Virus record (IMG/VR): IMGVR_UViG_3300030102_005172
Span: 54,053-118,052 of that record
Source: a virus
Length of the DNA stretch: 64,000 nucleotides
Direction: 5' to 3' (one strand)
The notes beneath the pieces are model-generated. The model had not been told where the DNA came from. It saw only the letters and a list, made by a program, of their open reading frames with translations, and made no database searches. Positions 42,085-51,452 of this stretch are shown in pieces. The position numbers and the translations under genes were made by a program. Positions within the stretch are counted from its first letter, which is position 1. The number at the start of each line of letters is the position of its first letter.

Positions 42085-43797
42085 TTACACATAGATATAA
42101 ATCTCATTTGATTCTATTCTAATATTACCTGCGTGGTCTGCTTTTGCAGTTGCTGCGTCATCTGCATTTCCTGAGAATACACCTGCTACATAGTAACCAG
42201 TAGTTCCAGCTGCAAAGTTAGAAGTACTATTGTGAGCAACATCAGTTGTTGATACTGCCAAACGACCATCATTACTATTAAAAGAATAATCCCAAATAAG
42301 TGCTTTACCTTGTTGTGCAGTTCCACTTGTTCCACCAAATACAATACCTGCGTCTTTTGCAGTTGAACCAGAGTTAACCAAAATAAATTGGTCTTCTACA
42401 TTCAAGTTTGTAGTATTAAGTGTTGTTGTTGTACCATTAACTACTAAATCACCAGATAATGTTAAATTAGCAAATGCTACATTATTACCTGTTGCTAGTC
42501 CTTGGTCAATTGCTTTAACTGCTGCTAGGTTAGTTAATTCAGAATCCATTAATGCTCCAGCTGCCGTTACATTAGTCGCATCTGTTACATCTGCACCATC
42601 TTCTACATTTAATGCAGATAACATTTCAGTTTTATTTAAACCTTCTACATCTGTTCCGTTGATTCTTAAGAAATCATCGTCTGCTACATCAGCTGCTGCG
42701 ATTAAAACATTTCCTTCTGAAATACCACTTGCTAATGATTTTACAAATGCAAGATTTGTTACTTCTGAATCCATCAATGCACCTGCATTTGTTACATTTG
42801 TAGTATTTGCAGTTAACTTAGCGTCATTTGCAGTTACTCTTGTACTAAATGAAGCACTTGCTTGTACGAATGAACCTGAAATTCCTGCTTTTGTTAATCC
42901 TTTAACCAATGCTAAATCAGTAACTTCTGAATCCATCAATGCACCTGCTGAAGTTACATTTGCAGTATCAGTAACATCTGCATTATTCTCAACACTAATC
43001 ATTGTTCTAACTTGTGCTGCAGTCAATGCGCTTGGTGCTGCTGAACCTTCTGATACATTACCTAAAATCCTAGCGTCTGCAATATTTGCAAGTTTCGCTA
43101 ATGTAACACCACTATCTTTAATTCTTAGTGCGTCTGAGTTAAGTTCGATTGTTGAATCATCAACACCTACTGCTAATGAAATAGTTCCATTACTTCCTGT
43201 ATTTACAGTAAATGAACCACCACCTGATAAACCATTACCTGCAGTTATTGTGATTGTTGAATCTTGAACACCACCTAATGCAGATACCTGCGCTGATGAT
43301 GATACTAATCCTGCACCTAATCCTGCTAATGCGGTTGCTGATAATGAACCTGAGATTCCTGCTTTTGTTAATGCTTTTACTGTTGCGATTTCTGTAAGTT
43401 CAGAATCCATTAATGCACCTGCACTTGTTACATTTGCAGTATCAGTTACATCTGCTCCGTCTTCAACATTAATTAATGTTCTTACATTTGCAGCAGTTAA
43501 TTCACTTGGTGCTGCTGAACCACCTGAAACATTACCTAATATTCTATCATCGGCGATGTTTGCTATTTTTGCGAGTGTTACACCACTATTTTTTACACTA
43601 ATGGTTCTCGCACCAGAACCATCATATGTGGTTCCTGAGTTAAGTTGGATTGTCGAATCATCTACCGTCAGACTATTTCCAACTTGGGTTGCCGTCCCTG
43701 TTACATTACCAACTAAATTTCCTTTGAATCCGGCGGATGCGGATACATTAAGAAGGTCGGCACTTGAACCTGAGACAATGACTTTTTTCCATCCCAT
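42085..43797 (-). CDS. Tail fibre protein with NVEDGADVT repeats
   Basis: A 570-residue fibre. It starts MGWKKVIVSGSSADLLNVSA, shared with the 278-residue protein. Modules recur: GVTLAKIANIADDRILGNVS (twice, degenerate), NVEDGADVTDTANVTSAGAL (about four variants) and MDSELT/MDSEVT. These are typical of beta-structured fibre shafts in aquatic T4-like phages. The C-terminal part (VNGTTTTLNTTNLNVEDQF, then AGIVFGGTSG) is the usual distal cap domain. AATAGGAG precedes the ATG. Likely a host-binding side or tail fibre. Confidence 0.88.
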   Translation of the reverse strand: MGWKKVIVSGSSADLLNVSASAGFKGNLVGNVTGTATQVGNSLTVDDSTIQLNSGTTYDGSGARTISVKNSGVTLAKIANIADDRILGNVSGGSAAPSELTAANVRTLINVEDGADVTDTANVTSAGALMDSELTEIATVKALTKAGISGSLSATALAGLGAGLVSSSAQVSALGGVQDSTITITAGNGLSGGGSFTVNTGSNGTISLAVGVDDSTIELNSDALRIKDSGVTLAKLANIADARILGNVSEGSAAPSALTAAQVRTMISVENNADVTDTANVTSAGALMDSEVTDLALVKGLTKAGISGSFVQASASFSTRVTANDAKLTANTTNVTNAGALMDSEVTNLAFVKSLASGISEGNVLIAAADVADDDFLRINGTDVEGLNKTEMLSALNVEDGADVTDATNVTAAGALMDSELTNLAAVKAIDQGLATGNNVAFANLTLSGDLVVNGTTTTLNTTNLNVEDQFILVNSGSTAKDAGIVFGGTSGTAQQGKALIWDYSFNSNDGRLAVSTTDVAHNSTSNFAAGTTGYYVAGVFSGNADDAATAKADHAGNIRIESNEIYIYV

Positions 43798-43877
43798 TTT
43801 TTTTCTCCTATTAATTTATTATTTTAAACAACTGGTACACAACAAAGTACCAACCAAAACTTCTTAATTATACATAA

Positions 43878-43885
43878 TATAAATA
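43878..43885 (-). promoter_or_regulatory. Late-type TATTTATA motif (fibre gene)
   Basis: TATTTATA in the 103-nt gap, 81 nt before the 570-residue fibre gene. Confidence 0.45.
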
Positions 43886-43900
43886 TGTATTAATTTTTTA

Positions 43901-44563
43901 TTAACTATCACCTATTCCTATAAAAAGATTAGAGGCTGAATAGAATAATGCACCTTCTTCATATGTAGGTGTAGAACTTAATTCTTTAAACTTAATGACA
44001 TTACTAACTCTAACTGAACCTGTTATATCTAAATTATTAGTAGTTGATTTGAAAGAACCTGTTGTTGTAAAGATTCCACCAAAACTTGAGCCAGTAAAAG
44101 TATTCAATGCAGCAATACTTGTATTTGCTGAACCTGTAAAATTATTTAGTGGTGTGATTACACTACTAACACCGCCTTTAAATGTAGATGAGTTAGTATC
44201 TAATGTAACAGTCGCTGCACCACTCGTTGCACCACCACTTAAACCATTTCCTGCGACAACACTTGTGATATCACCACCGCCACCACCGCCACCACTAATA
44301 CCTAAATTAGTAGTATGGAATGAAGCGGAATCATCTGTTCCGTCATAACCTGGCGTAGAGAATGCAACAAACTTTCTTGTAACATATAATTGTTCGGTAT
44401 GTTCTACCCAAATTATCTGTCCATCTTTAAGTCTGTCGTGATATATACCTGTCATGTCTGAAGCAGAAGGTACAGTAGTCCAACCACCTTGTACATATTG
44501 TACTGATGTAAATGAACCTGAAGCCCCACTTCTTACATAAATATCACCTGCCGTTGTTGCCAT
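43901..44563 (-). CDS. Fibre-associated protein, 220 residues
   Basis: A 220-residue protein. The first 80 residues are a small domain (GDIYVRSGASGSFTSVQYVQ, HTEQLYVTRKFVAFS); then a glycine linker (seven Gly), a segment GNGLSGGATSGAATVTLDT similar to the NGLSGGGSFTVNTG part of the 570-residue fibre, and beta repeats. It is probably a short fibre or a connector of the neighbouring fibres. AAAGGAAG precedes the ATG, and the gene begins 17 nt after the 1449-residue gene. Confidence 0.75.
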   Translation of the reverse strand: MATTAGDIYVRSGASGSFTSVQYVQGGWTTVPSASDMTGIYHDRLKDGQIIWVEHTEQLYVTRKFVAFSTPGYDGTDDSASFHTTNLGISGGGGGGGDITSVVAGNGLSGGATSGAATVTLDTNSSTFKGGVSSVITPLNNFTGSANTSIAALNTFTGSSFGGIFTTTGSFKSTTNNLDITGSVRVSNVIKFKELSSTPTYEEGALFYSASNLFIGIGDS

Positions 44564-44580
44564 CTATTTTCTTCCTTTTC

Positions 44581-47500
44581 CTATGGTGCTGACGCTGAGT
44601 CAGGCATTAAATAATATCTTGAGTTATTTGTATTTTCACCTTCTGCAAAAATCATTCCCCATTTTGAATATCCTTCTACTGCATTTTCAGTATTGAAGTA
44701 ATATACACCCGTTCCAATTGTACCAGGTATGGATGCGTCTTTTGCATATACATAGTATTCATTTGCAGTACCCGTACTATCTGGCGGTACTCCATCATAC
44801 ATACTTACAGGTTTACCACCTTGATTCGATGCCGATGGGAATACTACGATTAATCTTTTTGAACCACCACTACTAAAGTTTATATATCCAAAACTTGATA
44901 GACCTGTTGCGTTACTATCTGATAATGTTGCTTTAGATGAACTTCCAAATAGTTGCATTGTACCACCAACATATGTTGGACTAAATGTTTGACCAAGTGA
45001 ACCACTTTGTAGTTTTGCGATTACTGAACCTGCTTCAATATCTACTCCATCACCACCACTATCACCCATCGATGCGATTGCTGCTGCTTCACTTGCCGCA
45101 GAACCACCATCCCATCCGTAAATATATGTTTTAGCAACAGGGTCAAGAATTGTTATACTTCTATTGTAATTTCTTGACTTGTTAAAGTTATCATGTATAG
45201 ATGCGGTATAGTTGTAAGTTGTACCAGTACTAATTGTTCCTGCACTTTGTAGTTGATACGATGATGAGTTTGCATTTTGGGGTACAAGTTTTAAATTACT
45301 TGCGTGTGCTCCACTTAATGAAGCTGAGAATGGTGTATCTGATTCTGTATCTGTTATAGCAATCGTTGTAAGATTTGTTGATGCCGCAACTGATGCGGTC
45401 ATGTTTGCACCTATTTCAGTAAATGTTGCAGTTGGTGCTTGATTAGCAAATATGTTTACTGTTAATGAACCACTTCCTACATTTCCAAATTGGTCTTGAT
45501 ATCTAATTGTTGATGTAAATCCATCACCACTTGATGAAGGTGAACCACTAACATGGATTGCCATTGTTAGGTTACCACTATTATCAATCGCAATATTACT
45601 ATTGGATGATGTAAATGATTGAACTGCTGCTGAGTTATATTGTGGTGAATAACTTACTGTTAATTGAGCTGGGTTTCCACCACCAAAACCAGTTGCGTCT
45701 CTAATTACAGAACCACTTAATGCAGATTCTATAATGTGTGATTCTGTATCACCACCTAAAGTACCTATTCCTGCTTGTGCTATGGTTACACTATGTTTAG
45801 TAGTACCTGTTCTAAATCCATGACTATCTTTTATAGATGCGGTCATTTGATAAGCAGAACCACTTAAATTATTTTTTGGTTGTACTAAGTAAGTATCACC
45901 AGATTTATATGCGTTTAATTGACCACTTGGGTCTGTAAAAGTAAATGAGTTATGATTTAAAGAATCACTCTCTGTATCTGTAAATGATATTGTTGTAATT
46001 GTACTACCACTTCTTGCACCATTAGTATTTAAGTTTGCAGATGTATTACTGAAACTTGGAACAGGCGCGTTATTGATAACAACTGCTATATTTTGATTTA
46101 CATATTGTTTAGTTGTTTCAAATCCATGTTCTGATGCGGTTAATTCTACTGCGATTGTACTTCCACTTGAATATGCTGAACCACTTAGGTTACTTGCTAA
46201 CCTTAAAGTAGTACTTGAACCTGTTGTTGCTGATAATCCAATTAAATTACCTGTTGATTTAACTTCCCATCGTTGAGATACGCCTGATGACCATTGTCCA
46301 CTTGTTCCTGTTCTACCATTTGAACTAATTTTTATTTCATTACCACTTGTTGCTGATTCTATGATATATAAATTGTCCCAATTGTCAGATATTGCACTTG
46401 CTGCGTCATCTGCGATGTTAATTCTTATTAAAGCGGTATCGGATGTTGTATTAAATGCGTCTTTTACTGTTACTTGATAAAAATATCTATTTGCAACATC
46501 TGAATTTAAGAAAACTCCATTCTTTCTTGTTACTAAACCTGCAGAACTACATTGGAATGGGTTTGAACTTGGATTATATAGTGAAGTACCACCTAAAGAT
46601 GAGGTAATATTTGAACCACCATCTAAATTTGCCTCTTTTAGTGTGAAATTACTAAATACTATTGTGTCACCTGTTGGGTCTGTTGCAGTTATTGTTCCTA
46701 TTTCCTCACCATCACCAGTATTTTCATTTATACTACCTAATGTTTGGTCATTTACTGTTGGACCAACATTATCAACCACTGCTATTTGGAATGGTAAGTA
46801 TGCAATTGCTGAAGTATCGTCACCACTTACATAGTGTTCGTCACTTGCAGTTAAAACTAACTCATATTTTGGAGTAGTTTCGTAATCTAATGACGCAGTT
46901 GTCTGATTTAACTGAACATATGTACTTGCTTTAGTAAATGTGAACCCACTTGGTACTGAACCACTTCCTATTGTTATAGTATCACTTTCATCATCAGTAA
47001 AATATACTCTAACTTTGTTGTTTGCTGCAGTTGAGTTCTCATTTAGTGATTGTGTAAATGTAGTTACTACTGAACCACCGACTGATGTTTGTCTCCACTT
47101 AGGAGCGGTGTTAGGAGTTACCCTAATGTATATTGTTTTTGAACCAACACCACTAAATGTATCTACTGCCTCTACTAAGAATGGATGTGAACCACTACCT
47201 GGTGTACTATCAGTATTTAAAGATGATGTTGATTTAGTATTTAGAGTTATTGCACCTGCTGATGATATTCTAAACTTATCATCAGTATAAGAACTTGCAG
47301 TTCTAAATGTAATTGATTGTCCCTCTGCGTCTGTTGCGGTAACCGTACCAACTGCCGAACCACTTGCTACAAATTCACCGATTGTAAATCCATTTGTTGT
47401 GATTGATGGTACTGTATTTGGGAAAAATACCTTTTCTACAAACTGAGCTAATGAACCACTTGTTCCTTGATTAGTATTGTAAACACCTGCAGGTAAATTT

Positions 47501-48930
47501 GTATTAGATATTACTCTATTACCATCAAATATTGTAAAACCTGTTGCGAATGAAGCGGTTGCAACTGACATAGAGCTTGTTTGAGCATTTGATATTGCAG
47601 AACCTGTAAAAGTATTTAATGCAGTTATACTTGTACTAGCGGAGCCAGTAAAAGTGTTGAGTGCACTTATGTCAGTAGAACCACCACCACCTGAACCTGT
47701 ATTGGCGTTGTCAATATAGATAACACCACCCATGTTTGCGTGAGCAGTACATTGATAATACAATACTCGTGGTGAATCAAATTGTACATTCCAAGTTAAT
47801 GTTCCATTTGAAACATTATTATTTGTTACACCATCATTATATGCCGTACCTGCCGAACCATTTGGAGTTGATTGAATCCTAAATGGATGTGCACCCATGT
47901 TATTAATAAATTTATATTTTTGACCTCTTGTTAAGTAAATTGTTGGGTCATTTTCTGCACCTGTCAAACCTGGACCAGTAAATGTATAATGATTAGACCC
48001 ATCCGCTCCTAATGTCCATTGTGCAGTATAATTACTTAACTCTGCTACTGAGGATGAATCAACACTTGTAATTGAAACTTGTGCTGATGAAGATATAATA
48101 CTTGCACCTAAACCTCTAATTGCTGCAGCTGATAGTGAACCTGATATGTCACTTGATATTTGTGCTGATGAAGATAATATTCCACTTGGTAATTGTACCG
48201 AAGATGATATCAATCCACTTGGTAATTGTACGGAAGATGATATCAATCCACTTGGTAATGATACCGAACTTGTATTGATTGTAACTGTAATTGCGTTGCC
48301 AGTATTGGTTGCCGTAACCGCGTTACCTACAAAATCAAAACTACGAACTACTTTACTTAATGCACTACCTTCGTCTGATGCGGTTATGTTTAATCCTGCA
48401 CCACCGCCACCACCGCCTGCGAGTGATGATAGGTCTACTGAGTTTCCACCTGAGATACTCAATGCATTTGTTCCATCATTAAAAGATAGTGTTTGTGAAT
48501 CTGTATTTGTATCACCACCACTTCCAAACCCTGCAGCTGCCGCACTTGCTGAAGTTAAGTAACCTGCACCTTCAACACTTGTTAGTCTTGTTGCTAAAGA
48601 TGATGAGGTATCACCAAATGCTCCTGATATTTCTGCTTTTGTATAATTGTTTCTCGCCTCTAAAGATGTAACTCTTGTAGAAATTGAAGATGATATTGAT
48701 GGAAATGTTGTTTGTCTAAAAGCGTTTGCTGCTATTAGTGAATTTTTTTGAAAAGCAGTAATTGTTTGCGGTCTATTCTGTATAGAGTTATATTCTACTT
48801 GATTTGAACTCGATACTGAACCCGCTGGAAGGTTTGATATTACTTGTGCGGATGATGATATAACTCCATTAGATGATGTTATTTCGCCAAAAAATGACCC
48901 ACTAAATGAACCTGAATAATCAAATGACAT
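44581..48930 (-). CDS. Giant adhesin/fibre with cadherin-like repeats and a cupredoxin domain
   Basis: A 1449-residue protein. Residues 1-290 are Ser-rich fibre modules with repeated ISSSAQV/LPSGLISSSVQ units. Residues about 297-410 form a cupredoxin-like domain with all four type 1 copper ligands: His348 (GAHPFRI), Cys394, His397 and Met400 (YYQCTAHANMGG). From about 500 there are four or five cadherin/Ig-like repeats (VGTVTATDAEGQSITFRT, SINENTGDGEEIGTITATD, TISFTDTESDSLN, TIAITDTESDTP). The C-terminal domain (RYLMPDSASAP end) is unique. It has a strong Shine-Dalgarno and follows PhoH. A large surface adhesin on the tail is most likely. Confidence 0.87.
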   Translation of the reverse strand: MSFDYSGSFSGSFFGEITSSNGVISSSAQVISNLPAGSVSSSNQVEYNSIQNRPQTITAFQKNSLIAANAFRQTTFPSISSSISTRVTSLEARNNYTKAEISGAFGDTSSSLATRLTSVEGAGYLTSASAAAAGFGSGGDTNTDSQTLSFNDGTNALSISGGNSVDLSSLAGGGGGGAGLNITASDEGSALSKVVRSFDFVGNAVTATNTGNAITVTINTSSVSLPSGLISSSVQLPSGLISSSVQLPSGILSSSAQISSDISGSLSAAAIRGLGASIISSSAQVSITSVDSSSVAELSNYTAQWTLGADGSNHYTFTGPGLTGAENDPTIYLTRGQKYKFINNMGAHPFRIQSTPNGSAGTAYNDGVTNNNVSNGTLTWNVQFDSPRVLYYQCTAHANMGGVIYIDNANTGSGGGGSTDISALNTFTGSASTSITALNTFTGSAISNAQTSSMSVATASFATGFTIFDGNRVISNTNLPAGVYNTNQGTSGSLAQFVEKVFFPNTVPSITTNGFTIGEFVASGSAVGTVTATDAEGQSITFRTASSYTDDKFRISSAGAITLNTKSTSSLNTDSTPGSGSHPFLVEAVDTFSGVGSKTIYIRVTPNTAPKWRQTSVGGSVVTTFTQSLNENSTAANNKVRVYFTDDESDTITIGSGSVPSGFTFTKASTYVQLNQTTASLDYETTPKYELVLTASDEHYVSGDDTSAIAYLPFQIAVVDNVGPTVNDQTLGSINENTGDGEEIGTITATDPTGDTIVFSNFTLKEANLDGGSNITSSLGGTSLYNPSSNPFQCSSAGLVTRKNGVFLNSDVANRYFYQVTVKDAFNTTSDTALIRINIADDAASAISDNWDNLYIIESATSGNEIKISSNGRTGTSGQWSSGVSQRWEVKSTGNLIGLSATTGSSTTLRLASNLSGSAYSSGSTIAVELTASEHGFETTKQYVNQNIAVVINNAPVPSFSNTSANLNTNGARSGSTITTISFTDTESDSLNHNSFTFTDPSGQLNAYKSGDTYLVQPKNNLSGSAYQMTASIKDSHGFRTGTTKHSVTIAQAGIGTLGGDTESHIIESALSGSVIRDATGFGGGNPAQLTVSYSPQYNSAAVQSFTSSNSNIAIDNSGNLTMAIHVSGSPSSSGDGFTSTIRYQDQFGNVGSGSLTVNIFANQAPTATFTEIGANMTASVAASTNLTTIAITDTESDTPFSASLSGAHASNLKLVPQNANSSSYQLQSAGTISTGTTYNYTASIHDNFNKSRNYNRSITILDPVAKTYIYGWDGGSAASEAAAIASMGDSGGDGVDIEAGSVIAKLQSGSLGQTFSPTYVGGTMQLFGSSSKATLSDSNATGLSSFGYINFSSGGSKRLIVVFPSASNQGGKPVSMYDGVPPDSTGTANEYYVYAKDASIPGTIGTGVYYFNTENAVEGYSKWGMIFAEGENTNNSRYYLMPDSASAP

Positions 48931-48964
48931 CTATTTTCTTCTCCAATTAAAATACTTTTACCTA

Positions 48965-48972
48965 TATAAATA
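48965..48972 (-). promoter_or_regulatory. Late-type TATTTATA motif (adhesin gene)
   Basis: TATTTATA on the coding strand 35 nt before the 1449-residue gene. Confidence 0.5.
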
Positions 48973-48996
48973 GTTTATTATTTTCATAAAATAATT

Positions 48997-49659
48997 TTAT
49001 TCGAATGAAAATAACAATTTTAAAACTTCGTCTAATGATTCATGCCTATGATTGTCTTTTAAGTTAACAGTATAAACATATTCAGATTCTTTCAATTTAT
49101 GAACCTCATGTACTGCTGAATCATTTGAGAATTTCAAATCAATTTGTTGAGGGTCACCACATAACATCATTGTTGAATGTTTACCCAATCGACCCAATAC
49201 CATAGCTAGTTGTTGTTTTGTTAAGTTTTGAAACTCATCTACTATAACTATTGAATTATCAAAAGTTCTTCCACGAAAATGTGATAAAGATACTAATTCA
49301 ATGTTTTCGTCTGATTCCATCTTTTGTAAGATATTTGGTTTATTGTAAACCTTTCTCATATTAGAACGAATCGGTACTAACCAGGGTTCCATTTTTTCAT
49401 CCAATGAGCCAGGCAAGAATCCATTATCTTCATTTGATATCGTTGGTCGTGTAATCACTATTTTGTTTACTTGTCTTTTAAAAAAACTATCTAATGCAAT
49501 TTGTACTGCCAATAATGTTTTACCACTACCTGCTTTTCCTAAAATAAAATTAAATGGATGATTTCTAATTTGTGCTTTTGCGAGTTTTTGTTCTTCGGAA
49601 AGAGTGATTGAAAATCTAACATTTCCTTTTGGTGCTCTTTTAGTAATATTTTCTGGCAT
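48997..49659 (-). CDS. phoH: PhoH-like ATPase
   Basis: A 220-residue P-loop ATPase of the PhoH family. Walker A is GKAGSGKT (41-48), Walker B IVIVDE (137-142), with ITRPT and MLCGDPQQID as further family motifs. Common in marine phages; the function is still uncertain (RNA metabolism has been suggested). I chose ATG 49659 because AAAGGAT lies 6 nt before it; an in-frame ATG at 49701 is on the edge of the gp23 terminator. It lies between the capsid gene and the adhesin, with a TATTTATT motif upstream. Confidence 0.93.
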   Translation of the reverse strand: MPENITKRAPKGNVRFSITLSEEQKLAKAQIRNHPFNFILGKAGSGKTLLAVQIALDSFFKRQVNKIVITRPTISNEDNGFLPGSLDEKMEPWLVPIRSNMRKVYNKPNILQKMESDENIELVSLSHFRGRTFDNSIVIVDEFQNLTKQQLAMVLGRLGKHSTMMLCGDPQQIDLKFSNDSAVHEVHKLKESEYVYTVNLKDNHRHESLDEVLKLLFSFE

Positions 49660-49681
49660 AGACAATCCTTTTGTGGTTTCT

Positions 49682-49689
49682 AATAAATA
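49682..49689 (-). promoter_or_regulatory. Late-type motif variant TATTTATT (phoH)
   Basis: TATTTATT on the coding strand 23 nt before the chosen phoH start and 12 nt after the gp23 terminator. Confidence 0.4.
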
Positions 49690-49701
49690 TGAGTTAGGCA
49701 T

Positions 49702-49730
49702 AAAAAAAGGGTGACCGAAGCCACCCTTTT
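49702..49730 (-). terminator. Strong UUCG hairpin terminator after major capsid gene
   Basis: Coding strand AAAAGGGTGGC-TTCG-GTCACCCTTTT, an 11-bp stem with one G-T pair and a UUCG tetraloop closed by C-G, followed by more T residues. It ends the gp23 transcript and is the best terminator in the window. Confidence 0.92.
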
Positions 49731-49755
49731 AATAACATAAGCGTTAATCAATTAA

Positions 49756-51429
49756 TTATTGACTTATTGCTTCAAGTCCATGACAAATTACTTTACCATA
49801 GAACTCACCTCTTACCATTTGTTTAGCGTATCTTGTCATTACACCTTTTCTTGGTTGGAAGTTAGTTGGGTCATACACAAGCGGAGTCATAATTAATGGA
49901 ATGTATGGTGCGTAAACCGCTCCAGTTTCTAAGAATTGTGAACCTTTGAATCCTAATAGAATTACATTTTCTTTCATGTATGGGTTTTTGTACACTTGGT
50001 ATCTGTTAGCGAATGAACCTACTTGGCTTACACCAAACGCAAATTGCATTTCGTTACCTGTACCATTTGAATGATAACCTGGAATTGACTCGATGATTGT
50101 AGCAACATCTGGTGATACTACCATAAAGTTTGCTCCACCTCTCATAGTCTTCGCGTGAATTTGGTTAGAAACTCTCTGTATTTGCGTACCTAAAGTCTGG
50201 AACCATTGTTGTTGAGTATATCTTTCAACATTTGCGTTAAGACCACTTGATGTGAATGCGTTACCATTCCAAGAGAACCCGATTCTAGCTGACCACTTAG
50301 CTTCAGTTAAAGCATTTTCCAATAACATATCTAAGATTTCTAAGTCAATCTCTTGTGAGATGTACTCAGATAACATAGAAGTTAATTCTGCTTCAGCGTC
50401 AATTGAGTGATAAGCGTTTAAATCTTGTGCGAACTCAGGCGTCCATTGTGCTTTCAACTTTCTTGTCTTAGCTACGATTGGAACACTTCTAAGTTCAACA
50501 TTTAATTCTGGAATACCTAAATCAGAACCACCTGCAGTTGTGTCTTCAAAGTCACCTCTTGTAATATCAGTTGGTTGTTTTTGGTATTTAACTCTTACAC
50601 CTGTAAGTGCAGTTGCGTCAGTTGTGTCACTCAACAATACGATGAATGATACAGTACTTGAACCACTTGCATTTACTTTAGTGTATTCAGGATAGTAAGT
50701 AGAAATACCAGTACCAGTAATTTCAAATCCTCTTACGCCTTCAAAGTCAGCGCCAGGTAAATCTGCGTTTGCTACTGTTAATCTTCTTACTGCTCCTCTA
50801 TTAGCCGTACTTAATGAAGCTGAGAATGCACTATCATAATTAACTGCACTAAAGTTAGCGCTATTAATTGCTAATGAAATTGACTCAGTTGTAAATTTGT
50901 CTGAAGCTGCTGCTGCACCTGCTGCTGCTTGACCTAACGCCTGAGACGATGTTTCGTTAATTGAATATGCAAATCTACCTGCTCCATAAAGACCTTCACT
51001 TGCTTCAGCTGCAGTTTCAGTAATACCGAATACAGAGTCAGTTTGTGAATCTTTACCTGCACCTGTTTCAAAACCAGGTTGTGCAGTTCCATACTTAAAG
51101 TCTAAGTAAAATACAAGACCAGATGGAAGGTTCATTGGTTGTACAGAAACGAATTCCTTCGCAGCGATTTCGCTGAAAATTCTTCTAACCAATGGAAGTG
51201 CTACACCTGCCCACTCTTCAGAGTTTGCAGAAGTACCAGTTGAAGAAGCCTCTTTTACTAATTCTCTAGCTTGGTTCTCAAGTAGAGTAGCAATAGAACT
51301 TCTCTCGAAATCAGACTCGATACCTTCTAAAAGGCCAGTCTTTTCCCACTTAGATACAAGACCTTTTGACTCTTCAGACATTTTCTTGTTAAATCCAGCG
51401 GACTCGTTTAATAATGAATTTGTATCCAT
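49756..51429 (-). CDS. gp23: Major capsid protein gp23-like
   Basis: A 557-residue HK97-fold capsid protein. Family signatures: EEWAGVALPLVRRIFSEIAA, PSGLVFYLDFKYG, LKAQWTPEFAQDLNAYHSI, and the C-terminal PLVYDPTNFQPRKGVMTRY. Two prohead protease-type sites lie near the N-terminus: LLNE9|S and, better matched to T4 processing, LLE35|G. GAGGAAG is a strong Shine-Dalgarno, and a strong terminator follows. It forms the hexamers of the head, assembled on gp22 encoded 23 nt upstream. Confidence 0.96.
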   Translation of the reverse strand: MDTNSLLNESAGFNKKMSEESKGLVSKWEKTGLLEGIESDFERSSIATLLENQARELVKEASSTGTSANSEEWAGVALPLVRRIFSEIAAKEFVSVQPMNLPSGLVFYLDFKYGTAQPGFETGAGKDSQTDSVFGITETAAEASEGLYGAGRFAYSINETSSQALGQAAAGAAAASDKFTTESISLAINSANFSAVNYDSAFSASLSTANRGAVRRLTVANADLPGADFEGVRGFEITGTGISTYYPEYTKVNASGSSTVSFIVLLSDTTDATALTGVRVKYQKQPTDITRGDFEDTTAGGSDLGIPELNVELRSVPIVAKTRKLKAQWTPEFAQDLNAYHSIDAEAELTSMLSEYISQEIDLEILDMLLENALTEAKWSARIGFSWNGNAFTSSGLNANVERYTQQQWFQTLGTQIQRVSNQIHAKTMRGGANFMVVSPDVATIIESIPGYHSNGTGNEMQFAFGVSQVGSFANRYQVYKNPYMKENVILLGFKGSQFLETGAVYAPYIPLIMTPLVYDPTNFQPRKGVMTRYAKQMVRGEFYGKVICHGLEAISQ

Positions 51430-51452
51430 TGTTTCTTCCTCTATTTTTTAAA

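Noticed and set aside
49660-49701. Longer phoH start at ATG 49701.
   Set aside because: It would place the start on the edge of the gp23 terminator without a ribosome site, whereas ATG 49659 has AAAGGAT six nt upstream.
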